A stretch of 64,000 nucleotides of DNA from Marine Group I thaumarchaeote. GTDB lineage: Archaea; Thermoproteota; Nitrososphaeria; Nitrososphaerales; Nitrosopumilaceae. The position numbers were made by a program, and so were the translations under genes. The stretch covers positions 186,001 to 250,000 of the forward strand of contig JACATG010000001.1 in the NCBI GenBank assembly GCA_013390905.1, written 5' to 3'. Shown here in pieces: positions 1 to 8,228 of the stretch. Every line of letters begins with the position of its first letter. The first letter of the stretch is position 1. Under the pieces are notes generated by a model. The model was not told the DNA's origin, did no database searches, and saw only the letters and a list, made by a program, of their open reading frames with translations.

Positions 1-2
1 AT

Positions 3-248
3 CCTGATTTTATGTTTATCATGGGAGGTGTTTACGTTATTTTAGAAGACCCAAAAAAAGCACTTCCATATTATGAAAAAGCATTTCAACTAGACAACAA
101 TGATGTTGAAACACTTAAACTCAAAACTGATGTTCATTTGGCCCTGCAACAAAAAGATGAAGCAATAGATTGTTGTAAGCGAATTGTAAACTTAGAGCCA
201 AAAAACTATGAGGCCAAAGAATTACTTGAAGAACTTGAAAACCTCTAA
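3..248 (+). CDS. TPR-repeat protein, 3' end only
   Basis: The reading frame is open to the left edge of the window, so this is the C-terminal part of a longer protein; the ATG at 12 is probably internal. About 80 residues remain and show two tetratricopeptide repeats with the usual A-L-Y-Y-A-L/P spacing (ALPYYEKAFQLD and AIDCCKRIVNLEP, each followed by an N-x-E/Y-A pattern). TPRs are helical scaffolds for protein-protein contacts; no partner can be named. It converges on the gene at 258-743. The family call is safe; function and full length cannot be judged. Confidence 0.8.
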   Translation, partial: PDFMFIMGGVYVILEDPKKALPYYEKAFQLDNNDVETLKLKTDVHLALQQKDEAIDCCKRIVNLEPKNYEAKELLEELENL

Positions 249-257
249 TTGAAAGAC

Positions 258-743
258 TTATTCCTTCTTTTTCATCTGATAGACATTTTCCATTAACCAA
301 TCACAGAACGCTGTTACATTTTCATTAAATTCTGTCCAGATGTGTAGTGAATGAGGCAAGATGTCAATCTTCCAATTATCTGTGAAGACTCTTACTCCCT
401 CTTTACCTTCATACATGTATGCATCTTCAGTTTTTATATCTCCAAGCATCTCTTTTGCTTTTTGTTTGATTAACTCTCTATCTATCGGAAATCTTTTTCG
501 CTCATAATCAATAATCAAACTCAAATCCCTTTTTCCATACATGTCAAATTCATCAATCCTTCCTTCTTTTGGAAAATTTACTACTAGCTTGATATTGTAT
601 TTTTTGCCAACTTCTTTACCAATCTCCACAATTCTAGTATATGCCATCCCCTGATTTTTCTTTATAAGGAATCTGATTTGTGCCATGTCTCTTTTTAGTT
701 GAGCTTGAAGATCAGAAGTCAATTCAGAAAATATCATCATCAT
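258..743 (-). CDS. Conserved hypothetical protein, 161 aa
   Basis: I do not recognise this protein. It is soluble, with no membrane segment or signal peptide. It has a helical, charged N-terminus (residues 1-50), a mixed alpha/beta middle, and a C-terminal segment rich in aromatic residues (W, H, F) ending in Lys/Glu. Three Met codons open the frame (MMMIF), so the exact start is uncertain by a few residues. No metal-binding or catalytic motif stands out. Codon use matches its neighbours. It lies tail to tail with the TPR gene and is transcribed divergently from the gene at 822. Confidence 0.7.
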   Translation of the reverse strand: MMMIFSELTSDLQAQLKRDMAQIRFLIKKNQGMAYTRIVEIGKEVGKKYNIKLVVNFPKEGRIDEFDMYGKRDLSLIIDYERKRFPIDRELIKQKAKEMLGDIKTEDAYMYEGKEGVRVFTDNWKIDILPHSLHIWTEFNENVTAFCDWLMENVYQMKKKE

Positions 744-821
744 ATCACATGAAAATTCCTTTTATAATCATTAATTTTCTGTCAGGATTGGTTTTTTTAG
801 AACTTAGTTTAAAGCTAGAAC

Positions 822-1466
822 ATGGCAATGCCACAAGGCTATGACGGTACCAGAACTGATGATGAATCGGAGAGAACTACTAATGTTGATGAATACAGAC
901 GAACTTGCATTGATTTCATTGAAGATATTTCTCATAACTATGAGGAATGGGTTGATTATTACAAATTGCCTGAGGATGAAGACAAAAGAAGACGTGAAGG
1001 AATTCGCGCAACCATTACAAGAACAAATGAATGGATTGCAAAGGTTGCTCAATCTATCAAAGCAGTTGATATTGTTATGAACGATGGAATCCAAAAGATG
1101 GCCGAATCAACTGCCGGTAAACCCCTTGAGATTGGAATTTTTATAAATCATAAATCTAGCTTTACTGAAACAAAACCTGGAATTATTGATGTTATCGTTA
1201 AAGCAAGTGGAAGAAAGGGAAGAAAAACTAAACTTGGGTTTCATTTTAAAGATGATAGATTTAGAATAGAATCAACTTGTGGGGCATATTTTGATGAAAC
1301 TGATTTACCTACTGAAGAACTTGAAATGATGGATATACATCTGAAACTTCATGCAGAAAATGCCAAACAGCGCGATGTTATCTCATTTACGGTAACTGTC
1401 TGTGATGTTGAGAACGATGTTGAATTTGACAGAAGAGGAGTTACAACAATAGTTCATCTGGTGTGA
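822..1466 (+). CDS. Conserved hypothetical protein, 214 aa
   Basis: Unrecognised soluble protein. The N-terminal 90 residues are charged and probably helical (many Asp, Glu, Arg). Residues about 100-214 alternate hydrophobic and charged residues in a pattern typical of a beta-sandwich (EIGIFINHKSS, IIDVIVKASG, ISFTVTVCDVE, GVTTIVHLV). No enzyme motif is visible. The ATG at 822 gives the longest frame; ATG at 828 is an equally possible start. It ends one base before the stop of the convergent remnant at 1468. Several shorter overlapping frames here are shadows. Confidence 0.7.
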   Translation: MAMPQGYDGTRTDDESERTTNVDEYRRTCIDFIEDISHNYEEWVDYYKLPEDEDKRRREGIRATITRTNEWIAKVAQSIKAVDIVMNDGIQKMAESTAGKPLEIGIFINHKSSFTETKPGIIDVIVKASGRKGRKTKLGFHFKDDRFRIESTCGAYFDETDLPTEELEMMDIHLKLHAENAKQRDVISFTVTVCDVENDVEFDRRGVTTIVHLV

Positions 1467-1467
1467 C

Positions 1468-1818
1468 TTAACGTAGAATCTCTTCCTCAAGATACTCAAT
1501 AAATTTTCCAGTGTTTTCTAGTTTTATTAAATTAATTTCTTCTAGGTCATTAAAGGAATTCATCTTTAGATATCTTTCTGATACAGTATACAAGACATCA
1601 TCAATATAGAATGTCCTTGCATTTCCCATTCCATAATAACGTGAGTCATCTGCAGAGTGGGTAATGATTCCTTTGAGATTAAAACCATCTGAACTGTTCA
1701 AATCAAATACATAGAATCCATTCCAGCGATTGTAATCAGGTGCAAACATCTTGGAACTTGAATTTTCATTCAGGCTTTCCGCATCACCACTAATTGGAAT
1801 TAAGCGTGACTTCAATTG
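1468..1818 (-). pseudogene. Remnant of a C-terminal beta-propeller domain protein
   Basis: The 115 residues resemble the last part of the secreted beta-propeller family related to WD-40 repeats (Pfam Beta_propel): an IPISGD segment, GFYVFDLN, GFNLKGIITH, a YIDDVLYTVSERYLK blade strand and a terminal 'LEEIN-x-I-x-L' stretch. Full-length members run to several hundred residues with an N-terminal membrane anchor; here everything upstream is missing. An in-frame TAA at 1819-1821 lies just before the only possible (TTG) start, and the region beyond belongs to another gene (1790-2113), which overlaps it by 26 bases. The simplest reading is a deletion that fused the tail of a propeller gene to its neighbour. 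It is unlikely to make a folded product. Confidence 0.6.
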
Positions 1819-2113
1819 TTACCCTCTTCTCTTTTGCTTTTTTTTCACCCGGATATTTTAACTGGGAAATTTTTTTACTTAGTTCTTCATCTGTTACTAA
1901 CTTTGCCTTTCCTAAAAAAATAAAATTATTGTATTCTATTTTTACTTCAGAATTTATCAAGGCATTTTTAAACCAGTCTCCATCTGGTTTGTGTCTAGAA
2001 AAATAGATTTTTCCTTTGTAGTTGACTGCACGAAGCATTACGGAATGCTGTTTTCCTGTTTTTCTGCCTTTTGTGGTGAGAATTGGTCGGAACAAATCTT
2101 CTTTAATCTCCAC
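1790..2113 (-). CDS. Split-beta-barrel FMN/F420-binding-like protein (DUF385/nitroreductase type)
   Basis: The 107-residue protein carries the hallmark of the deazaflavin-dependent nitroreductase/DUF385 family: PILTTKGRKTGK-x-HSVMLRAV near residues 10-30, then a strand ending YFSRH and a 'DWFKNAL-x-N-x-V-x-I' helix. Members bind F420 or FMN in a split barrel and act as reductases or cofactor-binding proteins. The family usually has 120-150 residues, so this is short. The C-terminal end (VTLNSN) is read across the junction with the propeller remnant, so the true C-terminus may have been replaced. F420 binding is inferred from family only. Confidence 0.65.
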   Translation of the reverse strand: MEIKEDLFRPILTTKGRKTGKQHSVMLRAVNYKGKIYFSRHKPDGDWFKNALINSEVKIEYNNFIFLGKAKLVTDEELSKKISQLKYPGEKKAKEKRVTIEVTLNSN

Positions 2114-2201
2114 ACATAATTTTTTTCTGTCAAGTAATTTAATTCCATTGCTAGGAATTGCTGATATCTGGAATGATAAGGAAATCTAATCATTTACTAT
2201 T

Positions 2202-2654
2202 ATGTCCGTAAAACTAGAAGGAATGTCTAACAAATTAGTTACTGCAGATACCTTTACTGGAAAAAAAGTCATAGATAGAGACGGAATTGAATATGGTAAA
2301 GTCAAACACATACACATTAACCAAGATACTATTACAGTATCTGGCGTGACAATCCATCAAGGATTCAATAAAGACTATTTTCTTTCTGAGGATTAAATAG
2401 ACAAATTTTCTGAGGAAACATTGCTTCTCAGTCAACCCACTGTTAGAACAGGAATTCCAGTTGTTGATATTGATGGCCATAAAATTGGTAAAGTAAAACT
2501 ATTACATAGACATCCTGATATCAATGAATTAAAATCAATTGAAGTGAGTTATGGTTTGCTACATTCTAAAATTCTACCCAAATCAGAAATTTGGGGAGTG
2601 GGAGAAAAAGTCATTTTAAGAATGACCAAAGAAGAATTCAAGAATTTTAAATGA
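2202..2654 (+). pseudogene. PRC-barrel protein interrupted by an in-frame TAA
   Basis: Two consecutive open segments, 2202-2396 (64 aa) and 2421-2654, are in the same reading frame and are separated by one TAA at 2394-2396. Translated through, residues run ...DYFLSED-stop-IDKFSEETLLLSQ..., with no gap or frame change. The first half has the PRC-barrel pattern (TGKKVIDRDGIEYGKV) and the second repeats it (GIPVVDIDGHKIGKV), as expected of a two-barrel protein of about 150 residues. PRC barrels are small RNA- or partner-binding beta-barrels. A Tyr codon (TAT/TAC) is the likely ancestral codon. Either the gene is dead, or two half-proteins are made; the second half has only weak start codons such as TTG at 2421. 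Confidence 0.7.
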
Positions 2655-2693
2655 TCTCTTCCACACTTCTTTTTTCAAAATAACACTTTTTGA

Positions 2694-2792
2694 TTAATCT
2701 GTTTTTTTAGTACATATTACACAAACAGGAATTCCTTCTTGAACTGTTATTTCTACATTTGATGACTGACATTTATGACAAAGTCCTTTCAT
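2694..2792 (-). CDS. Very small zinc-ribbon protein, 32 aa
   Basis: A 32-residue frame starts at the ATG at 2792-2790 and ends with TAA at 2694. It has two CxxC knuckles (LCHKC near residue 5 and VCVIC near residue 24) separated by 15 residues, which is a complete zinc-ribbon spacing. Such mini zinc ribbons are common in archaea, usually of unknown role. The spacing and the absence of any competing gene between 2655 and 2870 support it as real. It is divergent from the ABC transporter operon. Confidence 0.6.
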   Translation of the reverse strand: MKGLCHKCQSSNVEITVQEGIPVCVICTKKTD

Positions 2793-2870
2793 AAAGTAAA
2801 TTCTTAAATTACTCTTTAAATTTTTTATGAGGATCGACTGAATCAATACTTAGCAATTTATAATTGAAAA

Positions 2871-3884
2871 ATGCGATCAAACATGTTGTATTCGATAGAA
2901 ATAAAATCCCTCACAAAGTCATTTGGGGATGTAACTGCTGTTAACAATATTTCTCTTTCAGTAAAAAATGGAGAGATCTTTGGATTCTTAGGACCTAATG
3001 GTGCTGGAAAAAGTACTACAATTATGATTCTCACTACATTGTTGAAACCAACATCTGGACAAGCTTTGATTTCTGGTTTTGATGTAGCAACAAATGCCAA
3101 ACAAGTCAGACAAAATATTGGATATGTTCAACAAGAAACAACTGTTGATGAGTATCTAACTGGAAGAGAAAATCTTCTGCTGCAAGCAAAACTCAATCAC
3201 ATCCCAAAAAACGAAATTGACAAAAGAATTGATGAAATTTTAACTCTAATTGAACTCACTGACAAACAAGACAAAACTGTTGTAACATATTCCGGTGGTA
3301 TGAGAAAGAGATTGGATATTGCAGGCGGCCTTTTGCATAGACCAAAGGTATTGTTTCTTGATGAGCCTACTGTTGGATTAGATATTCAAACTCGTAGAAA
3401 AATTTGGCAATATATTAAAAAAATCCATGATGAGTTTAAGATGACAATATTTCTAACAACTCACTATATGGAGGAGGCAGATCAACTATGTGACAGAATT
3501 GGAATAATTGATGACGGAAAAATTCAGGTGATTGATTCTCCAGAAAACCTAAAAAAAGCGATGGGAAACGAAGTCATTTCAATCATATTTGAAGAAGGAG
3601 AAAACCGTGATTCTTTCTTATCTGAGCTTGAAAAAATTGAATTTGTTAACAAGATAAACAAAGATGAGTCTAAACTAACTCTTTTTGCATCAAATGGCAC
3701 AGAAGTAATTCCAAAAATTTTCCAGATTTCATCAAAACTTAACATCAAAATTACTTCTATCTCTCTTACTCAACCCACTCTTGATGATGTGTTCATCTCT
3801 TACACTGGACATGAAATTAGGGATGATGATTCTATGTTTAATCAGAAACGTGAGCATGCAAAAATGAAGAGGTTACGAGCATGA
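2871..3884 (+). CDS. ABC transporter ATP-binding protein, DrrA/ABC-2 export type
   Basis: Cytoplasmic ATPase of an ABC exporter, 337 aa. Walker A (GPNGAGKST) is at about residues 41-49, the Q-loop near 'VQQETTV', a signature YSGGMRKRLD, Walker B VLFLDEPTVGLD near 160-172 and the H-loop in TTHYMEEAD. The C-terminal 100 residues are the extra domain typical of the daunorubicin-resistance (DrrA) branch. The second ATG (2883, giving MLYSIEI) is an equally good start. The next gene overlaps by four bases (ATGA) and encodes the permease, so the pair forms one exporter. The substrate cannot be read from the sequence. Confidence 0.92.
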   Translation: MRSNMLYSIEIKSLTKSFGDVTAVNNISLSVKNGEIFGFLGPNGAGKSTTIMILTTLLKPTSGQALISGFDVATNAKQVRQNIGYVQQETTVDEYLTGRENLLLQAKLNHIPKNEIDKRIDEILTLIELTDKQDKTVVTYSGGMRKRLDIAGGLLHRPKVLFLDEPTVGLDIQTRRKIWQYIKKIHDEFKMTIFLTTHYMEEADQLCDRIGIIDDGKIQVIDSPENLKKAMGNEVISIIFEEGENRDSFLSELEKIEFVNKINKDESKLTLFASNGTEVIPKIFQISSKLNIKITSISLTQPTLDDVFISYTGHEIRDDDSMFNQKREHAKMKRLRA

Positions 3885-4666
3885 ATACTTTGATGTATGA
3901 TACTTATACAATTTTTTGGAGGGAGTTAAAGAGATACAAAAAATCTAGAAGTGGAGTTTTAATTAGATTAATTCAACCTGCAATTTGGATTATTGTAATT
4001 GGAAATACTTTTTCGGGAACTCAACCACTAATTCAGTCCGTTGGTTTTCAAGGAGAATATATTGAGTTTATGACACCTGGCGTCATTATTCTTACCGCAA
4101 TTTTTACTAGCATCTTTGGAGGTGTCAATACTTTATGGGATAGGCGATATGGTTTTATGAACAAGGCGTTGACTTCGCCAATTTCTCGTTCCGCAATTGC
4201 TCTAGGCAAAATGTCTGCAATTTCTTTGATTTCAGCTTTGCAAGCTAGTTTGATTATAGGAATTGCTTTGGCAATAGGAGTTAATTTTCCAAATCCTATC
4301 ATGATTATCCCAATCATGGGAATTGTTATTTTGTTTTCGTTGGGATTCTCAGGAATCTCTGTAATGGTTGCAGCTACTGCAAAATCTCAAGAAACCTTTT
4401 GGGGGGTGATTAATTTTCTTGGAATGCCACTGTTTATGATAAGTCCCGCGTTATTCCCTTTGGAATTACTACCAGACTGGCTTGCTATGATTGCAAAACT
4501 AAATCCTGTTACCTACACCATTTTACTAGTAAGGGAAATGATGACCGGCGTGTCTGAAGGTGGAATTCCAATAATAATTAGCCTTGGTGTCCTCTTTACA
4601 TTTGTACTTGTAATGGCTGGCATTGCAAGCTATGTGTTTACACGTGAAGTAAACAGGCCATTTTGA
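3881..4666 (+). CDS. ABC-2 type permease, DrrB-like
   Basis: Integral membrane partner of the upstream ATPase, 261 aa with about six hydrophobic segments. It has the family's N-terminal WRELKRYKKSR stretch, the FMTPGVIILT segment, and the conserved ABC-2 region around LFMISPALFPLELLPDWL and LNPVTY. It overlaps the ATPase stop by four bases, so the two are translationally coupled. Members export lipids, drugs or polysaccharides. No substrate-specific neighbour is present: the next gene starts 200 bases later and belongs to phosphate uptake. Confidence 0.9.
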   Translation: MNTLMYDTYTIFWRELKRYKKSRSGVLIRLIQPAIWIIVIGNTFSGTQPLIQSVGFQGEYIEFMTPGVIILTAIFTSIFGGVNTLWDRRYGFMNKALTSPISRSAIALGKMSAISLISALQASLIIGIALAIGVNFPNPIMIIPIMGIVILFSLGFSGISVMVAATAKSQETFWGVINFLGMPLFMISPALFPLELLPDWLAMIAKLNPVTYTILLVREMMTGVSEGGIPIIISLGVLFTFVLVMAGIASYVFTREVNRPF

Positions 4667-4867
4667 CATAATGCTGGCAAAAATTGTTAGATTGCTAACT
4701 CTGGTAAAATTTTTCTAATTTTGTCGTGGTATCTAACTGATCGGTATTATTTTCCAACTGATTTCAGAAATGTTCTGTTGTTAAATTGTGCAAGCTAGAT
4801 TGTTTCTATATAGTACAATAGACTCTATGATGAGTAACCTTAATTCTAAATATACATTTGATTAATC

Positions 4868-5497
4868 ATGGTAATGTGGCTATCTTGGATAAAATCTAAT
4901 GAAAAAGAACTCTTAACAATTCTTGATAATTTAGCAAAAAAAGCAGTCGAAACCTCTAAAGCCGTAGTAGTTTTATTCTCGGATCTTAGTAATATTGAAC
5001 AAGGAAAAAAAATCCATAAACTTGAAACTGAAGCAGATGTTTTAACGCGTGAGATCTTTACAGAACTAAACAAGACATTCATTACTCCATTAGATCGTGA
5101 GGACATGCAAAGAATTGCATCAAAAATTGATGATGTGATTGATTTTATGGATGGTATCGCCGCAAGAGTATATAGCTACAAAATCACTACTTCTCCACCA
5201 TACTGTGAACAAATGGCTCAGGAACTAGTCAAAGCTACAAAAGAAGTCGAGTATATGATTTCAAAACTAAAACATATCAAAAATACTAAAGACATGATTC
5301 AACACTGTAGAAATACTAGTGACATTGAGCACACTATTGATGATCTGTATAGAGAAGCTATCAAAGAACTATTTGAGACTAATGATGCAATCCAAATCAT
5401 TAAACTAAAAGATATCTATGAAACTATGGAAACTGCATCAGACAGATGTGTAGATGTTGCAGATGTTATTGAAGATATTGTTCTGAAATATACTTAA
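4868..5497 (+). CDS. DUF47 (PhoU-like) phosphate transport accessory protein
   Basis: All-helical protein of 209 residues of the DUF47/YkaA family, which resembles PhoU and is commonly encoded next to Pit phosphate permeases. Visible family features are the E-x-D repeats in the helices (KLETEADVLTREIF, TPLDREDMQRIASKIDDVIDF) and the C-terminal 'ETASDRCVDVADVIEDIVLKY', which supply the acidic metal-binding clusters. The pit gene starts nine bases downstream, so they form one operon. It probably modulates the permease in response to phosphate. The start at 4868 could instead be the ATG at 4874. Confidence 0.9.
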   Translation: MVMWLSWIKSNEKELLTILDNLAKKAVETSKAVVVLFSDLSNIEQGKKIHKLETEADVLTREIFTELNKTFITPLDREDMQRIASKIDDVIDFMDGIAARVYSYKITTSPPYCEQMAQELVKATKEVEYMISKLKHIKNTKDMIQHCRNTSDIEHTIDDLYREAIKELFETNDAIQIIKLKDIYETMETASDRCVDVADVIEDIVLKYT

Positions 5498-5506
5498 GAT
5501 GATTCC

Positions 5507-6493
5507 ATGATTGAAATAGCAATAGCAGCAATAATCATTGCATTAATCTTTGATTTTGTAAATGGATTTAATGATTCAGCGAATTCTATTGCTACAGTTA
5601 TTGGAACACGTGTTCTAAAACCAATTCATGCAGTAACTATGTCTGCAATTGCAAATTTTGTAGGACCTTTTGTTTTTGGTGTGGCAGTGGCAACAACTAT
5701 TGCAAAAGGAATTGTGAGTCCTGATGACATCACAGTTTACATGATTGTTGGTGGCTTGGCAGGTGCAATAAGCTGGAGTGTACTATGTACATATTTTGGG
5801 TTGCCAATTTCTAATAGCCATTCATTAGTTGGTGGAATAATGGGTGCAGGTATTGCAGGGCTGGGATTTGAAACATTAGTTCTTGGTGGTCTGAGTAAAA
5901 TATTTGCAGGAATTGTTATTGCTCCAATAGGTGGTCTAATTTTTGGTCTTTTATTGACAGGATTAATAATTACAATATTTGCTAATCGTAGACCTGCAGT
6001 TGTAAACAAAACTTTTGGTAGATTACAAATAATTTCTTCAGCTTGGTTTGCTCTAACACATGGAGCAAATGATGGACAAAAAACTATGGGAATCATTGTT
6101 CTAATTTTATTTGCATCTGGAATGATACCTGAACTTGAAATGCCACTATGGGTAATCTTTGCAGCCGCTACTGCAATGGGACTGGGTACCTTCTTTGGTG
6201 GATACAAAGTCATTAAAACACTTGGTCTAAAAATCACAAAACTCAAACCATATCAGGGATTTGCAGCAGAAACTGCAGGTGGAATGATGTTGGCAGTTTT
6301 TGCTGTTCTTGGCATTCCTGCAAGTACAACTCATGCTATTACTGGTACTATTATGGGTGCTGGTGCTGCACGAAGAAAACGTGCTGTACGTTGGAAAGTA
6401 GGAAGGCAAATCGTCTTTGCATGGATTATTACAATTCCTGGCAGTGCCGGACTTGGAATTGGATTTACCTATTTGATTTACCTGTTTGTCTGA
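5507..6493 (+). CDS. pit: Inorganic phosphate transporter, Pit family
   Basis: Cation-coupled low-affinity phosphate permease, 328 aa, with about ten membrane segments. The two inverted PiT signatures are present: DFVNGFNDSANSIATV at residues 16-31 and the second repeat ALTHGANDGQKTMGI in the middle, plus LPISNSHSLVGGI and IPASTTHAITGTI. Length matches archaeal and bacterial Pit proteins. It sits directly after the DUF47 partner. Sequence-only evidence cannot separate phosphate from sulfate transport, but the DUF47 neighbour favours phosphate. Confidence 0.93.
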   Translation: MIEIAIAAIIIALIFDFVNGFNDSANSIATVIGTRVLKPIHAVTMSAIANFVGPFVFGVAVATTIAKGIVSPDDITVYMIVGGLAGAISWSVLCTYFGLPISNSHSLVGGIMGAGIAGLGFETLVLGGLSKIFAGIVIAPIGGLIFGLLLTGLIITIFANRRPAVVNKTFGRLQIISSAWFALTHGANDGQKTMGIIVLILFASGMIPELEMPLWVIFAAATAMGLGTFFGGYKVIKTLGLKITKLKPYQGFAAETAGGMMLAVFAVLGIPASTTHAITGTIMGAGAARRKRAVRWKVGRQIVFAWIITIPGSAGLGIGFTYLIYLFV

Positions 6494-6547
6494 TTTTGGA
6501 ATAACGTCTTGATTTTTATTTCAGCAATTTTTTTTTGAAATATTCAA

Positions 6548-7627
6548 ATGGAAGTTTTACAACTAATACAATCAAATCTTCTTACTCCAATAATTCTATT
6601 CTTTCTGTTTGGAATTATTGCTGCCAGAATAAAATCTGATTTAAAAATACCTGAAGCAATTTCAGAATTTTTACCAATTTATCTTCTTGCAGCAATTGGA
6701 CTTCATGGAGGAATAGAGATGAGAAATGCTGGATTTGAGAACATGTTAATTCCTATGTTAGTTGCAATTGGCATTTCACTTTTATTCACTTTGAATCATT
6801 ATCAAATTCTACGAAGACTAGGAAAATTCAATCTCTTTGATTCTTATGCATTAGCATCAACTTATGGTGCAGTAGGGGCTGTAACTTTTTCTGTTGGTTT
6901 GTCTTTTCTCAAGAATCAAGGTGTTACATCAGAGGGATATCTTGCAGCTATTCTGGCAGTTTTAGAACCAATCTCGTTTATTATGGCAATATTTTTGACA
7001 AACATGGCAGTCGCAAAACAAATTCGTGCAAAAAAACAGTCTTTCACAAATGATGATGTATCTGATATTGAAATTGGAATACAAGAAACCAAGACAAAAC
7101 TTTCTCAGGTATTACATGAATCGATTACTGGTAAAGCAATAGTTATTTTGCTTGGATGTATTGTAATAGGTTACATCATTGGTGAGGAAGGTTTTAGCTC
7201 AATCAAAATTGTATTTGATGAAATGTTTACAGGAGCTATAGTTATTTTTATGATTGAGATGGGAATTATTGCTGGTCAAAGATTGGGTGATCTTAAAAAA
7301 GTGGGTGCTTTTCTTATTGCATTTGCTATAATCATGCCTACATTTAATGGAATTATAGGTGTTTTAGTTGCAACCACGATGGGATTGAGTTTAGGTGGTG
7401 CAGTTTTATTTGGATTGCTTTTAGCTAGTGCATCATTTATTGCAGCACCTGCAATATTACGTCATGCAATACCTGAAGCAAAACCAAGCCTTTACATTAC
7501 ATCTGCATTAGGAATTACATTTCCTTACAACATTATTATCTTACTACCTATCATGTTTATTGTCTCATCTATTGCACATGATGTTGAAGGATCGATAGAC
7601 TTATTCAATTATATCACATGGAATTAG
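6548..7627 (+). CDS. sbtA: SbtA-like sodium-dependent bicarbonate transporter
   Basis: Membrane protein of 359 residues with about ten hydrophobic segments and a charged loop near residues 155-190, matching the SbtA family (DUF897). Diagnostic stretches include LPIYLLAAIGLHGG near residue 45, ASTYGAVGAVTFSVG near 105, and the second-half counterpart ASASFIAAPAILRHAIPEA. In cyanobacteria SbtA imports bicarbonate with sodium. Here the next gene encodes an SbtB-like PII protein, which is the known regulatory partner and greatly strengthens the call. Autotrophic thaumarchaea fix bicarbonate through the hydroxypropionate/hydroxybutyrate cycle, so direct bicarbonate import makes sense. That physiological link is inference. 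Confidence 0.82.
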   Translation: MEVLQLIQSNLLTPIILFFLFGIIAARIKSDLKIPEAISEFLPIYLLAAIGLHGGIEMRNAGFENMLIPMLVAIGISLLFTLNHYQILRRLGKFNLFDSYALASTYGAVGAVTFSVGLSFLKNQGVTSEGYLAAILAVLEPISFIMAIFLTNMAVAKQIRAKKQSFTNDDVSDIEIGIQETKTKLSQVLHESITGKAIVILLGCIVIGYIIGEEGFSSIKIVFDEMFTGAIVIFMIEMGIIAGQRLGDLKKVGAFLIAFAIIMPTFNGIIGVLVATTMGLSLGGAVLFGLLLASASFIAAPAILRHAIPEAKPSLYITSALGITFPYNIIILLPIMFIVSSIAHDVEGSIDLFNYITWN

Positions 7628-7629
7628 AT

Positions 7630-7932
7630 ATGAAACTCTATAAAGTAAAACTACTTACTGTTACATGTGAAATTCTTGCACAAAAAAATATTATTCAAAT
7701 TTTAAAAAAACATAACATTACCGGATACACAACTTATGAAGTAGAAGGAAATGGAGCACGTGGTTTACGTGGTCAAGGCTTCAAAAATGAAAAAAATGTC
7801 AAAGTTGAAGTAATTATGAGAGAAGATAAATTATCGGATATTGTCGAGGAGATCTCAAGAACAATGTTTGCCAATTTTGCTTTAGTGCTTTATGTAAACG
7901 ATATTAGCGTAGTAAGAACTGAAAAATTTTAA
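7630..7932 (+). CDS. sbtB: SbtB-like PII-superfamily regulator of SbtA
   Basis: About 100 residues with a PII-like ferredoxin fold: a first strand VKLLTVTCEI, a helix with 'IIQILKKHNITGYTTYEV', then the nucleotide-loop region GNGARGLRGQG, and 'VKVEVIMREDKL' followed by a second helix. The pattern aligns with cyanobacterial SbtB, which binds adenyl nucleotides and closes SbtA. The C-terminal Cys-Gly-Pro-Asp-Gly-Cys loop found in many cyanobacterial SbtB proteins is absent. The ATG at 7630 is two bases after the sbtA stop; a start at 7618 overlapping sbtA is possible but would add only four residues. It converges on arsR, overlapping by four bases. Confidence 0.75.
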   Translation: MKLYKVKLLTVTCEILAQKNIIQILKKHNITGYTTYEVEGNGARGLRGQGFKNEKNVKVEVIMREDKLSDIVEEISRTMFANFALVLYVNDISVVRTEKF

Positions 7933-8228
7933 CAACAAGTGTTCTTAGAGCATAAAACTGGAATTTCCTTGCTTGTCTTTGTGACATTTGATATTAGTTC
8001 TGATAATTGCTTGTTTGAAATTGTATACATAACCTTTTTTCCTTCATCTCTTGATTTGACAATTCCACATTTTTTTAATGTCTTTAGATGATGTGACACT
8101 AGTGGTTGGTCTTTTTTTAATTTCTTAACAAAATCATTTACGCAGAGTTCCTTGTTTTTCTGTAATAATTCTAAAATTTCAAATCTTGTTTCATCACATA
8201 TGCACTTTAAAAGACTAATTCCATTCAT
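7929..8228 (-). CDS. arsR: ArsR-family metalloregulator
   Basis: Winged-helix repressor of 99 residues. The helix-turn-helix is clear: ETRFEILELLQKN, then CVNDFVKKL and a recognition helix in DQPLVSHHLKTLKKCGIV, followed by the wing (DEGKKVMYTI). Cysteines are at 'LKCICDE' near residue 10, 'ELCV', 'KKCGIV' and a C-terminal cluster 'VLCSKNTCC', plausible As(III)-binding sites. It is transcribed away from the arsenate-reductase/aquaporin pair with only 41 bases between the start codons, so it most likely represses that operon and itself. The arsenic specificity is inferred from context. Confidence 0.85.
   Translation of the reverse strand: MNGISLLKCICDETRFEILELLQKNKELCVNDFVKKLKKDQPLVSHHLKTLKKCGIVKSRDEGKKVMYTISNKQLSELISNVTKTSKEIPVLCSKNTCC

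Noticed and set aside
804-1094. Minus-strand frame with several cysteines
   Set aside because: It overlaps the plus-strand gene 822-1466 and does not resemble a metal-binding protein when aligned to known spacings.
4687-4700. Short inverted repeat GTTAG-attg-CTAAC after the ABC permease
   Set aside because: Only five base pairs and no following T-run, so not enough to call a terminator or operator.
4817-4834. Reverse-orientation TAGTACAATA and an ATGATGA box before the DUF47/pit operon, considered as another GTACTATAC site or C/D sRNA
   Set aside because: The match to the nitrogen-region motif is partial and reversed, and no properly spaced D box or terminal stem accompanies the C-like box.
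5737-6246. Long open frame on the minus strand inside pit
   Set aside because: Shadow of the Pit coding sequence; it shows no family similarity and overlaps a strongly supported gene.
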